In this document: positions 7,671-16,027 of the stretch, piece after piece | Position numbering within the stretch: the first letter of the stretch is position 1 | Layout of the letters: every line of letters begins with the position of its first letter | DNA from: an uncultured Acidobacteriota bacterium | GTDB taxonomy: Bacteria; Acidobacteriota; Thermoanaerobaculia; Multivoradales; SZUA-115 | Assembly (NCBI GenBank): GCA_937867335.1 | Contig: CALMKX010000115.1 | Location: 1-36,515, forward strand | DNA: 36,515 nt | Reading direction: 5' to 3' | Notes under the pieces: model-generated | Told to the model about the DNA's origin: nothing | What the model saw: the letters and a program-made list of their open reading frames with translations, nothing else | Databases searched by the model: none | Position numbers and translations under genes: made by a program

Positions 7671-8159
7671 TCAGTTGACACCACCTTCCCCACCGCCGGA
7701 ATCCCCGAGGGCGAGGTTGAGATGCCGGGCCACGGTCCAGATCACCGCGATGATGCCGTTCCTTACCTGAGAAACGCGCTGAAGAAAGCGATCCTGGGTC
7801 AGGCCATCGAGATAGATCCGCTGCCCCACCACGACTCGGGTGAACGGCTCTTGCACCCCATGGAACTCCACGCCCAGGTGCAACAAGCGGAAGCGGAGGT
7901 CCCAGAGCAGGCTCTGGCGGTCCTCGTAGGAGCACAGCTCGAAGCGCTCGCGGTGGTTGTCGGCCATGGCCACGGCCGCCTCCAGCAGCACTTGGTCCGG
8001 CTTGCCGGACTTCTGCCCCACCACCAGATGGCGCCCGCCCGAATCCTGGGCCTCCACCAGCCACACGGCGTCCTCGTGGAGCTTCTCGGCCAGCTGCCAG
8101 CCCTCACCGAGGAGCCAACCCTGGATCTTCGATCGCACGCTCTCGCTGTTCTCTTCCAT
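7671..8159 (-). CDS. small soluble protein of unknown function (possibly DUF2299-like)
   Basis: A 162-residue protein with no signal peptide or membrane segment. It begins with an amphipathic helix (VRSKIQGWLLGEGWQL), then strands and helices such as HLVVGQKSGKPDQVLLEAAVAMAD. This alpha/beta order recalls YbjN or secretion-chaperone-like folds and, from memory, DUF2299; I cannot confirm either. The ATG at 8159 was chosen; a TTG two codons upstream at 8165 has a better placed GGAAGG site and may be the true start. The neighbours are the XRE pair downstream and the GGDEF gene upstream, all on the same strand. Confidence 0.6.
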   Translation of the reverse strand: MEENSESVRSKIQGWLLGEGWQLAEKLHEDAVWLVEAQDSGGRHLVVGQKSGKPDQVLLEAAVAMADNHRERFELCSYEDRQSLLWDLRFRLLHLGVEFHGVQEPFTRVVVGQRIYLDGLTQDRFLQRVSQVRNGIIAVIWTVARHLNLALGDSGGGEGGVN

Positions 8160-8238
8160 CCTCAACTCACCTTCCCGGCGTCGGTCCAGGGCAGCCGGCA
8201 GCCCGTAAGCGGCAGATTAGATTAGCAAACCGACTCGC

Positions 8239-8273
8239 GAGGCCCCTCTCGCTCTCCAGGGCGGCGGGGCCTC
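8239..8273 (-). terminator. hairpin at the end of the diguanylate cyclase gene
   Basis: A perfect 8-bp inverted repeat (GAGGCCCC / GGGGCCTC) with a 19-nt loop overlaps the stop codon of the GGDEF gene, which is transcribed leftward. No uridine run follows, so it may be a weak terminator or an mRNA 3'-end stabiliser. Confidence 0.35.
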
Positions 8274-10023
8274 AGGCGAAGAGTCGCGGGGGCTCAGGGG
8301 CCCGGGGAGCGTCCGGGTCCACCACCACTTCGCCCGCCGTGGTACGAAACCGCCCGAGCCCGAGATTGAGCAGACCGAGGTTGCGGCCTCGCCGCTTGGC
8401 CTCGTAGAGAGCGACGTCCGCGAGCTCCACCAGGTTTTCCGGCCCGGTGGCATAGGTCTCGGGAAAGGCGGCGATGCCGATCGAGAGGGTGAGGGAGAGC
8501 ACGGTGCCCGGCACCTCCAGACGCAGCGCCTCGACCGTGCCACGAATCCTCTCCGCCACGCGCAGTGCCCCGGCGCCGTCCAGCCCGGGCAGGAGCACCA
8601 GGAATTCCTCGCCCCCCCAGCGCCCGCCCAGCGCACGGCCGTCGCTCCGGCCGGCCAGGACCTGCGCCACCGCCACCAACGCCTGATCGCCCACGGGATG
8701 GCCGTAGGTGTCGTTCACGCTCTTGAAATGGTCGAGGTCGAGCAGCAGCACGGCCAGCGAGGAGCCGAGCTCCAGGCAGCGGTCGTAGGCCTCGCGCAGG
8801 CGCTGGTCGAGCAGGCGGCGGGCGGGCAGGCCGGTGAGAGGGTCCAGCCGAGCCTGGCGATCGAGCTGGGCGCGCTCGATCGAGGAGGCGAGCTGCGGCA
8901 GCAGCGCCTCGAGCAAGGGAACCTGGGCGCGGTCGAGGCTGCGCGGGTCGCACCACAGCCGCAGCGTGCCGAGACGCCGGCCTTTGGTGGTCAGCGGGTA
9001 GTTGAGCAGATGCCAGCGCTGGCGGCGATGGACTCCCGAGATCGCCGGCGGGTTGCGCGAAGGGCTCGCCCGGCCCTCGTGGAGCTGGCCGTCCGGGCCG
9101 GCGTTCCAGATCGCTCCCGAGGGGCTGCCCCAGGAGCGATCGTCGAGGGCGAGCTCGAACCAGCCGAAGGTGAGGATCTTGCCGCATTCGGCAAGGATGC
9201 TCGCGGGCAGCAAGCGATCTTCCTGGCTCATCACCGCCACGCGCTCCGCCGCGCGGCTCACCTCTTCGAGGTCGATCGCCAGCTTTCGGCTCGACGCGGA
9301 CTGACGGGCGTTGCGGAACGCTTCCACGGCGAGGAGCGAGAAGGCGAGAGCCAGAAGCCCCGCGGCAGCGAGCCCCACCTTGAGGGCCGTCCACAGCAGG
9401 CAGAGGCCGATGGCCCAACCGGCGCAGTCGAGCAGGAGGGGGCGAGCGAGATCCCCCCACTGCCCTGGCCGCAGGCTCTGGCGCAGTTGAGCCACGGCGA
9501 GCGGCAACAGCAGGCTGGCCACGACATGGACCGCCACCACCACGAGCCCGGCCTGGATCAGCTGCCCGGGCTCGGCCTGGTCTCCGAGCTCTGGCAGCAG
9601 AAGCCTCCAGGCGAGGCCGGCCAAGAGCACCACGCTCACCGTCTGTACCGCGTTTTCGAGCAGCCGAGCCGGGCCTCGGCGCTCGGGTGGCAGTTCGGGG
9701 CGGCCGTAGGCGATGCGGCTGTGCAGAGCGTCCGCCGAGAGCTGGGCGAAGCCGGCGCCGAGAGCCGTCGTGGCGAGGCCGAGACGATCGAGAGCGATCG
9801 GCAGCACCAGCGTGCCGAGGCCCAGGGTGGAGCCTTGCAGAGGCCGATGGAGGCTGGCGAGGAGGGCCAAGGCCACGGCCGCGATCAACACCGGTGTTTC
9901 GGCTTGGAAGCCGCGGGGCGAGAGCGCCGGGGTTCGCGCTGCGACCACCACTCCCAACGCAGCGAGAGCCGGCAACCAGAGCGCGGCAGCAATCCGCCGG
10001 CCGCCCTCGGCCATCGCGCTCAC
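8272..10023 (-). CDS. membrane diguanylate cyclase (GGDEF), sensor domain plus GAF-like region
   Basis: A 583-residue protein. Residues 10-235 hold about seven or eight hydrophobic segments. Residues about 250-390 form a soluble GAF-like region (LLPASILAECGKILTFGWFELAL, LGTLRLWCDP). The GGDEF domain spans about 391-545, with the substrate loop DLDHFKSVNDTYGH (429-442) and an active signature RWGGEEF (GGEEF at 470-474). The inhibitory RxxD site normally found just before the signature is not at the expected spacing, so product inhibition may be absent. It should make c-di-GMP from two GTP at the inner membrane. The start at 10023 is a GTG; an ATG three codons later is an alternative. A 6-bp hairpin (CTGCCC/GGGCAG, 10033-10047) lies just upstream. 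A possible reader of the signal in this window is the PilB N-domain at 25-26.7 kb. Confidence 0.9.
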   Translation of the reverse strand: MSAMAEGGRRIAAALWLPALAALGVVVAARTPALSPRGFQAETPVLIAAVALALLASLHRPLQGSTLGLGTLVLPIALDRLGLATTALGAGFAQLSADALHSRIAYGRPELPPERRGPARLLENAVQTVSVVLLAGLAWRLLLPELGDQAEPGQLIQAGLVVVAVHVVASLLLPLAVAQLRQSLRPGQWGDLARPLLLDCAGWAIGLCLLWTALKVGLAAAGLLALAFSLLAVEAFRNARQSASSRKLAIDLEEVSRAAERVAVMSQEDRLLPASILAECGKILTFGWFELALDDRSWGSPSGAIWNAGPDGQLHEGRASPSRNPPAISGVHRRQRWHLLNYPLTTKGRRLGTLRLWCDPRSLDRAQVPLLEALLPQLASSIERAQLDRQARLDPLTGLPARRLLDQRLREAYDRCLELGSSLAVLLLDLDHFKSVNDTYGHPVGDQALVAVAQVLAGRSDGRALGGRWGGEEFLVLLPGLDGAGALRVAERIRGTVEALRLEVPGTVLSLTLSIGIAAFPETYATGPENLVELADVALYEAKRRGRNLGLLNLGLGRFRTTAGEVVVDPDAPRAPEPPRLFA

Positions 10024-10123
10024 GGCCTCAACCTGCCCAGCGGGCAGCCCAGGATTTCTCGCATGCTCTGGCGCGGATGCTACGGCCTCGAGGAGCCTCC
10101 GGGCAACCGCGGGGAGAAGGACC

Positions 10124-11434
10124 TCAATGCGCCAGGACCCAGCTGAGCAGTGGCTGCCAGAAGAGGCCGGTAGCGTCCTCGCCCAGGAAGATGTCAGCGT
10201 GGCCCAAGTCGAAAAGCCGAGCCTCGGGCGGCACGAGGCTCACCACCCGGCTCGACACGTCCGCGCTGGCGAGCAAGGTGGTGGTGTAGAGGCCCGAGCT
10301 GCCGAAGCCGCCACCGGCACCGAGGTAGAGCACGGGCACCCGGATCTCGCCCAGGGCATCGTCCCAGCCGACATCGGGTGCAGGAGGGCCGGCGCAGGTG
10401 GCGGCGTCGGCGTCCCGGAGCTCGGCCAGGGGCTGCCAGGGCGAGGCCCCGGCGAGAAACGAGAGGAAGCGCTCGGGCCGGGAGTACGACAGGCCGGAAG
10501 GAACCCCGTTCGCGTCGAAGGTGCCACCGCTGAAGTGGTAGAACGGCACGGGAGCGGCGCCCGGAGGAAAGAAAGTGAAGGTGGCCTCGGCCACCAACAA
10601 GCTCGCCTGCAGGTTGGTGAAGCCCGGCACGGCAGGGGACGGGTCGTTGGGAGCGGCCAGAGCCAGCGTGCCCAGAGTGCCGGCGAGCTGCCCGAGGCTT
10701 TCCGCCACCTCTCCCGAGGCGAACCGAGCCTGGTTGATCGCGAAGCGTGTACAGGCGGCGGCTTGGAGCTCGGGAACGTCCGTTTTCAGGTAGACGTCCA
10801 CCGGCACGAAACCCCGGAACTGCCTCAGCGCGGCGGGGAGGCGGGCTTCCGCGCCGAGCGCCGCGTAGCCCACCTGCCCGCCACGGCTCCAACCCAGCAG
10901 GATCAGCTTGCCGAAGCCGTTGCCGGTGGCGGCGCGGGTGGCTCGCGCGACCGCGCCGGCCAGACGAAGGTCCCCGGCATCGGTCTCGACCGACCAGTCC
11001 GCCATGAAGGAGACGTCGGGTGCGTCGGCCGGCACCAGCGTCCAGCGGAAGTCCAGACCCCACACGTCCACGCCGTGCTCGGCGAGGAAGACGGGCAGGC
11101 CTTCGGTGCCTCCGGCCAGGAAGGCCGAGTCGAAGCCCCAGACATCCCCGTGCGCGAGCAGCATGCCGTGGCTCGAGGGCGCGGGCACGAAGGGAGCGAG
11201 TTCGCGCACCACCCGATGCAGGCGGATGCGATCGTGCTCGCCAGCCCCGACGCGGAGGAGGAAGCTGTACTCGGCCACGCCCGGGCTCAACACTCGGCGG
11301 TCGACGCCGAGCTGCTGGCAAGCCGAGCAACCGCCCAGCGCGAGCTGGGCCGGGGGAGAGGCGCTCAGAGGCTGAGCGATTGCCGCGAGCAGCAAGGCGA
11401 GGCCGCTCGAGGCGAAGGTGCGGAGGAGTTTCAT
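10124..11434 (-). CDS. secreted alpha/beta hydrolase
   Basis: A 436-residue protein. The start at 11434 is chosen because AGGAG lies 7 nt upstream and a signal peptide follows at once (MKLLRTFASSGLALLLAAIAQ); the frame stays open upstream to 11584 without a better signal. The nucleophile elbow is GWSRGG at 181-186 (Ser183), following strand KLILLG. A late acid strand (VPVLYLGAGGGFGSSG) and LGHADIFLG near the C-terminus supply the expected catalytic acid region and histidine. An oxyanion-type segment LLAHGDVWGFDS lies near 92-103. Four cysteines could form disulfides after export. The substrate is unknown; esters of medium size would suit the family. It is a single gene, separated from RecQ by a palindromic element. 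Confidence 0.75.
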   Translation of the reverse strand: MKLLRTFASSGLALLLAAIAQPLSASPPAQLALGGCSACQQLGVDRRVLSPGVAEYSFLLRVGAGEHDRIRLHRVVRELAPFVPAPSSHGMLLAHGDVWGFDSAFLAGGTEGLPVFLAEHGVDVWGLDFRWTLVPADAPDVSFMADWSVETDAGDLRLAGAVARATRAATGNGFGKLILLGWSRGGQVGYAALGAEARLPAALRQFRGFVPVDVYLKTDVPELQAAACTRFAINQARFASGEVAESLGQLAGTLGTLALAAPNDPSPAVPGFTNLQASLLVAEATFTFFPPGAAPVPFYHFSGGTFDANGVPSGLSYSRPERFLSFLAGASPWQPLAELRDADAATCAGPPAPDVGWDDALGEIRVPVLYLGAGGGFGSSGLYTTTLLASADVSSRVVSLVPPEARLFDLGHADIFLGEDATGLFWQPLLSWVLAH

Positions 11435-11611
11435 CACGAGGCTCCTGAAAGCGCGGAACGGGGTGGGGGGGCGGCGGCCCGGCCACATCCGGCCCGAGCC
11501 TTCTGTCAAAGAAGAGTCGCGAGCTGTGCGTTTTCGAGACAACGAGACCATCGGTAGGCGCTGCTGAGCCCGAGGAGGGGTCAAACCAGCAGCCGGTCCA
11601 AAGGAGCCAAG

Positions 11612-11682
11612 ACCTGCAAATTCGTCCGAGGTGTGGATGATTTTAGGGGCAAATCGTCCGCGAGGTGGAGGAATTTACAGGT
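11612..11682. repeat. 71-bp double palindrome: two 26-bp dyad units with 33-bp period
   Basis: Two near-palindromic 26-bp units lie at 11618-11643 and 11651-11676. Each has the form AAATnCnTCC, a short centre, then GGAnGAnTTT. The second unit is also close to the reverse complement of the first. The whole block is bounded by ACCTG at 11612 and its inverse CAGGT ending at 11682, so the full 71 bp has imperfect dyad symmetry. A period of 33 bp is about three helical turns. It lies between the hydrolase promoter side and the RecQ stop. It could be a repressor operator, a REP/MITE-like element or an RNA double hairpin. Confidence 0.55.
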
Positions 11683-11685
11683 AAA

Positions 11686-11700
11686 TGCCCTAGCAGGGCA
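11686..11700 (-). terminator. short hairpin just after the recQ stop
   Basis: A perfect 6-bp stem with a 3-nt loop (TGCCCT-AGC-AGGGCA on the plus strand) starts 6 bp beyond the recQ stop. In the leftward transcript it is followed by UUUACC, a short U run, so it may be a modest intrinsic terminator. Confidence 0.4.
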
Positions 11701-11706
11701 CGGCTC

Positions 11707-13737
11707 TTAGCCTCTCGTCGGGCCTTCCACGAGGCCCAGGATCTCCTCGCCGAAGCGCTTCACCCGTGTCGGGCCCATGCCGGAGACGGCCAGTAGCTGC
11801 GCTTCGGTGGTGGGCCGGACGGCGGCGATGGCCACCAAGGTGCGGTCCGTGAGGATGTGGTAGGCGGGCACCTTGAGCCGGCGTGCCTCGGCCAGGCGCC
11901 AGGCGCGCAGGGCCTCCACCAGGCCCGGATCGGCCTCGGCCGGCGACTGGGCCGCTCGGCTCCCGGTGCGGGCAGGCTTGCGGAGCGCCTTACGAGTCGC
12001 GGCGGGTTCGGAGGGCTCCGGCAGCAGCAGCAGAGGGGCGCCGTCCACGCTCGCTTGCCGGCCCTCGCGGGTGAGGAAGGCGCGCTGGAAGTGCAGAGTC
12101 TGCCCGTCTTTCTCGAAAGAGTCGGCCGAGAGGCGCACCAGGCCGGCGCGCACCAGAGCCCCCAGCCACCGCTCGAAGCTCTTGCGGTCCTGGCCTGAAG
12201 CGGCGTCGTCGAGCTGGCGATGGAGCTGGCCGGTAGACAGGCCGTCTCGCGCCGCCAGCGCTTCGAGGATCCGGTTCAGGCGAGCCAGCTCGTGGGGCTC
12301 CGCCGGCCGGAACCGCTGCGCCACGCATTCCTCCGGAGCGCAGACGTCGCATTGGCCGCAGGGCGCTCCGGAATCCTCCTGATCACCGAAGTGCCGCACT
12401 AGGTGGAGCATGCGGCAGCTGTGGCTCTCGGCAAAACGAAAGGCGAGGTCGAGCTGGATCGCCTTGAACTCGCGCTGCGCCAGATAGAGCTCGCGCCACA
12501 GGCTCTTGCCGCGCCGCCAGCCGCCCTCGGGATCCGCCTCGGCGCCACCATGGAGCCACAGCTTCTCGAGAGCCCGCTCGAAGAGCTCGGGGTCGAGCCT
12601 CGAGGCCTCGAGCAGAGACTCGGCGGGGACAGGCGTAGCGGCAAGCCGCCGGTAGATCGCCTCGAGGTTCGCCGGTTCCGGATAGCTCTGACCGTGGAAG
12701 TACTCATGGTTGCGGCGATCCGCCCAGGAGTAGAGCAGCACGGCTCGCGAGTCCAGGCCATCACGACCGGCGCGGCCGATCTCCTGGTAGTAGGCCTCGA
12801 GGGTGCCGGGGATGCCAGTGTGGACCACGGTGCGGATATCCGCCTTGTCCACGCCCATGCCGAAAGCGATGGTGGCCACGATCGCTTCGAGCTTGCCGGC
12901 GAGGAAGCCGGCCTGCACCTGGTCTCGCTCGGCCGCCGGCAGGCCGGCGTGGTAAGCCGCCGCCGGCAGGCTCTCGGCGAGTCGCGCGGCGAGCTCCTCC
13001 GCCTCCTTGCGCGTGCGAGCGTAGACGATCGCCGGCCGCCGCGAGGCCTGGGCGAGCAGCCGGGCCACAGTGCCATGGCGCTCGGCCGGCGGCTGCTCCA
13101 CCACCTCGACGCCGATGTTGGTGCGTCGGAAGCCGTGGATGAAGCGCGCTGCGCCGGTGAGGCCCAGCTGCTCGGCGATGTCGTCCTGCACCCGCGGGGT
13201 GGCGGTGGCTGTGAGGGCCACCACCGGCGCCGGTCGCAGCAGGGGAAGGCGCTGGCCCAGGAGCCGGTAGTCCGGGCGGAAGTCGTGGCCCCAGTGGGAG
13301 ATGCAATGGGCTTCGTCGACCGCGATCAGCACCGGCTTCTTGCGCGCCAGCCACTCCGGGAAACCGGGCACCGCCAGCCGCTCCGGGGCGATGTAGAGGA
13401 AATCCAGCCGGCCCTCGGCCCAGTCGCGGCAGACCTGGCGGGAGTCCTCCCGGCTGCGGCCGGAGTGGATCCGCTCAGCGGCCAGGCCCAGCTCCCGCAA
13501 CTTCGCCACCTGGTCCTCCATCAGCGCAATGAGTGGCGAGATCACCAGCGTCCCCCGCCCCCGCGCCAGCCCCGGCAACTGGTAGCACAGGGACTTGCCG
13601 GCTCCCGTGGGCATCACCAGCAGCACATCCTGGCCGGCAGCCGCGGCCCGGCAGACCGCTTCCTGATACGGCCGGAACGCCGCCAGGCGGAACGCGGAGG
13701 AAAGCAGCTGCTCGAGCGAAGGCGGTGAAGCGGGCAT
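11707..13737 (-). CDS. recQ: ATP-dependent DNA helicase RecQ
   Basis: A 676-residue SF2 helicase with the full RecQ layout. Q-motif residues FRPYQ lie near 21-25, Walker A PTGAGKS at 43-49 (Lys48), and the DEAH box with its aromatic-rich loop DEAHCISHWGHDFRPDY at 141-157. Motif VI is IGRAGRDG. A zinc-binding subdomain uses cysteines in SHSCRMLHL and CGQCDVC. A winged helix follows, then an HRDC domain at about 600-676 (VEALRAWRLAEARRLKVPAY). The length is slightly above the 600-residue norm because of a loop before HRDC. It unwinds 3' to 5' at replication and recombination intermediates. It is divergent from a second, structurally different RecQ-like gene at 13901, which is unlikely to be its duplicate. 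No strong ribosome site is seen before the ATG. Confidence 0.95.
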   Translation of the reverse strand: MPASPPSLEQLLSSAFRLAAFRPYQEAVCRAAAAGQDVLLVMPTGAGKSLCYQLPGLARGRGTLVISPLIALMEDQVAKLRELGLAAERIHSGRSREDSRQVCRDWAEGRLDFLYIAPERLAVPGFPEWLARKKPVLIAVDEAHCISHWGHDFRPDYRLLGQRLPLLRPAPVVALTATATPRVQDDIAEQLGLTGAARFIHGFRRTNIGVEVVEQPPAERHGTVARLLAQASRRPAIVYARTRKEAEELAARLAESLPAAAYHAGLPAAERDQVQAGFLAGKLEAIVATIAFGMGVDKADIRTVVHTGIPGTLEAYYQEIGRAGRDGLDSRAVLLYSWADRRNHEYFHGQSYPEPANLEAIYRRLAATPVPAESLLEASRLDPELFERALEKLWLHGGAEADPEGGWRRGKSLWRELYLAQREFKAIQLDLAFRFAESHSCRMLHLVRHFGDQEDSGAPCGQCDVCAPEECVAQRFRPAEPHELARLNRILEALAARDGLSTGQLHRQLDDAASGQDRKSFERWLGALVRAGLVRLSADSFEKDGQTLHFQRAFLTREGRQASVDGAPLLLLPEPSEPAATRKALRKPARTGSRAAQSPAEADPGLVEALRAWRLAEARRLKVPAYHILTDRTLVAIAAVRPTTEAQLLAVSGMGPTRVKRFGEEILGLVEGPTRG

Positions 13738-13773
13738 GAAGGGGCGATCTTACGGGGGAACGAGCCGGAGGGT

Positions 13774-13794
13774 CGACCCGCTTGGGCCGGGTCG
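13774..13794. promoter_or_regulatory. inverted repeat in the divergent recQ / recQ-PRTase spacer
   Basis: A perfect 7-bp inverted repeat CGACCCG / CGGGTCG with a 7-nt centre lies in the 163-bp spacer between the two divergent helicase genes. It partly overlaps a 10-bp palindrome GGGTCGACCC (13770-13779). Its place suits an operator serving both promoters. I cannot identify convincing -35/-10 boxes. Confidence 0.35.
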
Positions 13795-13900
13795 TTGCCT
13801 AGGGTTATGGACAGACGCGAGTTTCCAAGAGCAACGAGGCTAGACTTCTCTCGAACCTCCGCAAGTCGAACGAGCGCTTCGGAGCTCTGAAAAGGTCAGC

Positions 13901-16027
13901 ATGGGCGCAGAAAGCGCAGGGCCGAGTGGAGCCGCTGGGGACCTGTTGAGCAACTCGGCCTTCGAGGTTCGCCGGGCCCTGGAGCTGCTGCGGCTCGGCA
14001 CCAGGCTCCCCCACGCGGAGTTCCGACCGGACCAAGAAGAAGCCATTCGCCATCTGGTGCTTGGCCGAGGGCGATTGCTGGTGGTCCAGCGCACCGGTTG
14101 GGGCAAGAGCTTCGTCTACTTCATCGCCGGCAAGCTGCTCCGAGAGGCAGGCCGCGGTCCGACCCTCTTGATCTCGCCCTTGCTGTCCTTGATGCGGAAC
14201 CAGATCGAAGCTGCCGGGCGGATGGGGGTTAAGGCGCTCACCATCCACTCCCAGAACAGGCAGGGCTGGAGCGAAGTCGAGGAGGCCGTTCAGCGGGACG
14301 AAGTAGACGTCTTGTTGATTTCGCCCGAGCGCCTGGCCAACGAGCAATTCCAGAGAAAGGTCCTCACCCTGATCGCCCAGCGCCTGGGACTGCTGGTAGT
14401 CGATGAGGCCCACTGCATTTCCGACTGGGGCCACGATTTCCGGCCACATTACCGCCTCCTCGGGGCGATGATCCGAGCGCTCCCGCCCAATCTTCCTCTG
14501 CTGGCGACCACAGCCACCGCCAACAACCGAGTCTGCGAGGATCTGAACTCGGTACTGGGGCCGAATCTGAAGGTCCTTCGTGGCGAGCTCGCCCGGCCAT
14601 CGCTCCTGCTCCAGACGATCCGGCTGCCTCGGCATGCGCAGCGGCTCGCCTGGCTCGCCCACCATGTGCCGACCTTGCCCGGCAGCGGCATCATCTACAC
14701 CTTGACCGTCCGCGACGCCCAACAGGTGGCACGCTGGCTGAAGTCCCGAGACCTCAGAGTCGAGGCCTACTATGGAGATCAGGGCGAAGAGCGCCCGGAC
14801 CTGGAACAGGCCCTTCTCGACAATCGAGTCAAGGCGCTGGTGGCCACAACGGCTCTCGGTATGGGCTTCGACAAGCCGGACCTGGCCTTCGTGATCCACT
14901 ACCAGACTCCCGGCTCCGTGGTGGCCTACTACCAGCAGGTGGGCCGCGCCGGGCGAGCCCTCAGCGAGGCACGAGGAGTCCTTCTCAGCGGCGAGGAGGA
15001 AGGCAGCATCTTGGACTACTTCATCGAGAGCGCCTTTCCCACCCGCGAAGAAGTTCATCAGGTGCTGGACTGTTTGGAAGCCGCGCTGGAAGGGCTCTCT
15101 CTCGAGCAGCTGCAGGAGCAGCTGAACCTCAGCAAGCCGAGGATTGAAAAGACCCTCGCGCTTCTCGCTCTGGAATCGCCGGCGCCGATCGTCAAGGAGG
15201 GCTCGCGCTGGCAGTTGACGGCAGCCCACTTGGAGGACGGCTTTTGGCAGCGCGCCGAGCGACTTACGCGGCTCCGCCACGACGAGAAGCGACAGATGCA
15301 AGAGTACGTGGATCTCGAGAGAGGCCATATGGAGTTCTTGATCAAGGCTCTGGACGGCGAGCCGGGGGCCCTCGCGGCTCCTTCGCTGCCTGCCCTCCCG
15401 GCGGAATTCGACCCGCGCCTCTTGACCGCTGCTACTGCCTTCTTGCGGCAGGATCCCTTGGAGATCGAGCCACGCAAGCAGTGGCCCGGAGGCAACGGCT
15501 TGGAGCGCCACCGGCTGCAGGGAAGAATCGCCCTCACCGCGCGACCAGGCCGGGCCCTGTGCTCCTATCGAGACGAGACCTGGGGCCCTCTCGTCGAACA
15601 GGGAAAGTACCGGGACGGACAGTTCTCTCAGGCGTTGGTGGAAGCCTGTGTGGAACTGGTGAGGAGATGGAGGCCACAACCCGCTCCGACCTGGGTGACC
15701 TGCGTACCCTCCCTCAGGCACCCCCGCCTGGTGCCGGATTTCGCCGAGCGCCTGGCCAAGGTCCTCGGTCTGCCCTTTGAGCTCACACTGATCAAAGTCG
15801 AGCCGGGGGAGGAGCAGAAGCGGATGGCCAACAGCGCCCAGCAGGCCCGCAACGTGGACCGCTCTTTGGACCTGCGAGTCGGAGACCTACCGAGTGGCCC
15901 GGTGCTGCTCATCGACGACATGGTCGACTCGCGCTGGACCTTGACTCTGGCGGCCTGGCTGCTACGCTCCGGAGGAAGCGGTGACGTCTGGCCCCTGGTG
16001 CTGGCCGTGACCGGGAAGTCGAGATGA
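13901..16027 (+). CDS. RecQ-like helicase fused to a ComF-like phosphoribosyltransferase
   Basis: A 708-residue fusion. The N-terminal half (about 35-345) is a RecQ-type SF2 motor: FRPDQ, Walker A RTGWGKS (Lys69; the usual PTGxGKS is altered), [15 protein letters not shown] starting at 168, and QQVGRAGRA as motif VI. The RecQ zinc cluster and HRDC domain are absent. A helical/winged region (about 375-500) leads to a ComF-type phosphoribosyltransferase domain (about 545-708). This has [15 protein letters not shown], then [16 protein letters not shown], then the PRPP-loop equivalent [13 protein letters not shown] (acidic pair at 672-673). Threonine/glycine residues usual in the PRPP loop are replaced. 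AAGG sits 6 nt before the ATG. Its stop overlaps the next start by 4 nt (ATGA), so it is made together with the DprA-like protein. It is likely a DNA-sensing defence or DNA-uptake component; the function is inferred. Confidence 0.88.
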   Translation: MGAESAGPSGAAGDLLSNSAFEVRRALELLRLGTRLPHAEFRPDQEEAIRHLVLGRGRLLVVQRTGWGKSFVYFIAGKLLREAGRGPTLLISPLLSLMRNQIEAAGRMGVKALTIHSQNRQGWSEVEEAVQRDEVDVLLISPERLANEQFQRKVLTLIAQRLGLLVVDEAHCISDWGHDFRPHYRLLGAMIRALPPNLPLLATTATANNRVCEDLNSVLGPNLKVLRGELARPSLLLQTIRLPRHAQRLAWLAHHVPTLPGSGIIYTLTVRDAQQVARWLKSRDLRVEAYYGDQGEERPDLEQALLDNRVKALVATTALGMGFDKPDLAFVIHYQTPGSVVAYYQQVGRAGRALSEARGVLLSGEEEGSILDYFIESAFPTREEVHQVLDCLEAALEGLSLEQLQEQLNLSKPRIEKTLALLALESPAPIVKEGSRWQLTAAHLEDGFWQRAERLTRLRHDEKRQMQEYVDLERGHMEFLIKALDGEPGALAAPSLPALPAEFDPRLLTAATAFLRQDPLEIEPRKQWPGGNGLERHRLQGRIALTARPGRALCSYRDETWGPLVEQGKYRDGQFSQALVEACVELVRRWRPQPAPTWVTCVPSLRHPRLVPDFAERLAKVLGLPFELTLIKVEPGEEQKRMANSAQQARNVDRSLDLRVGDLPSGPVLLIDDMVDSRWTLTLAAWLLRSGGSGDVWPLVLAVTGKSR

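Noticed and set aside
11435-11584. Extended N-terminus of the alpha/beta hydrolase
   Set aside because: The frame is open, but the start at 11434 has AGGAG at good spacing and an immediate signal peptide. The extra 50 residues are low-complexity.
11612-11682. CRISPR-like repeat reading of the double palindrome
   Set aside because: Only two imperfect units exist, with a 7-bp gap and no spacer-like unique sequence, and there are no cas genes.
13805-15721. 638-residue minus-strand open frame opposite the helicase-PRTase gene
   Set aside because: No domain is recognisable, and the plus strand has complete helicase and phosphoribosyltransferase motifs in the same bases.
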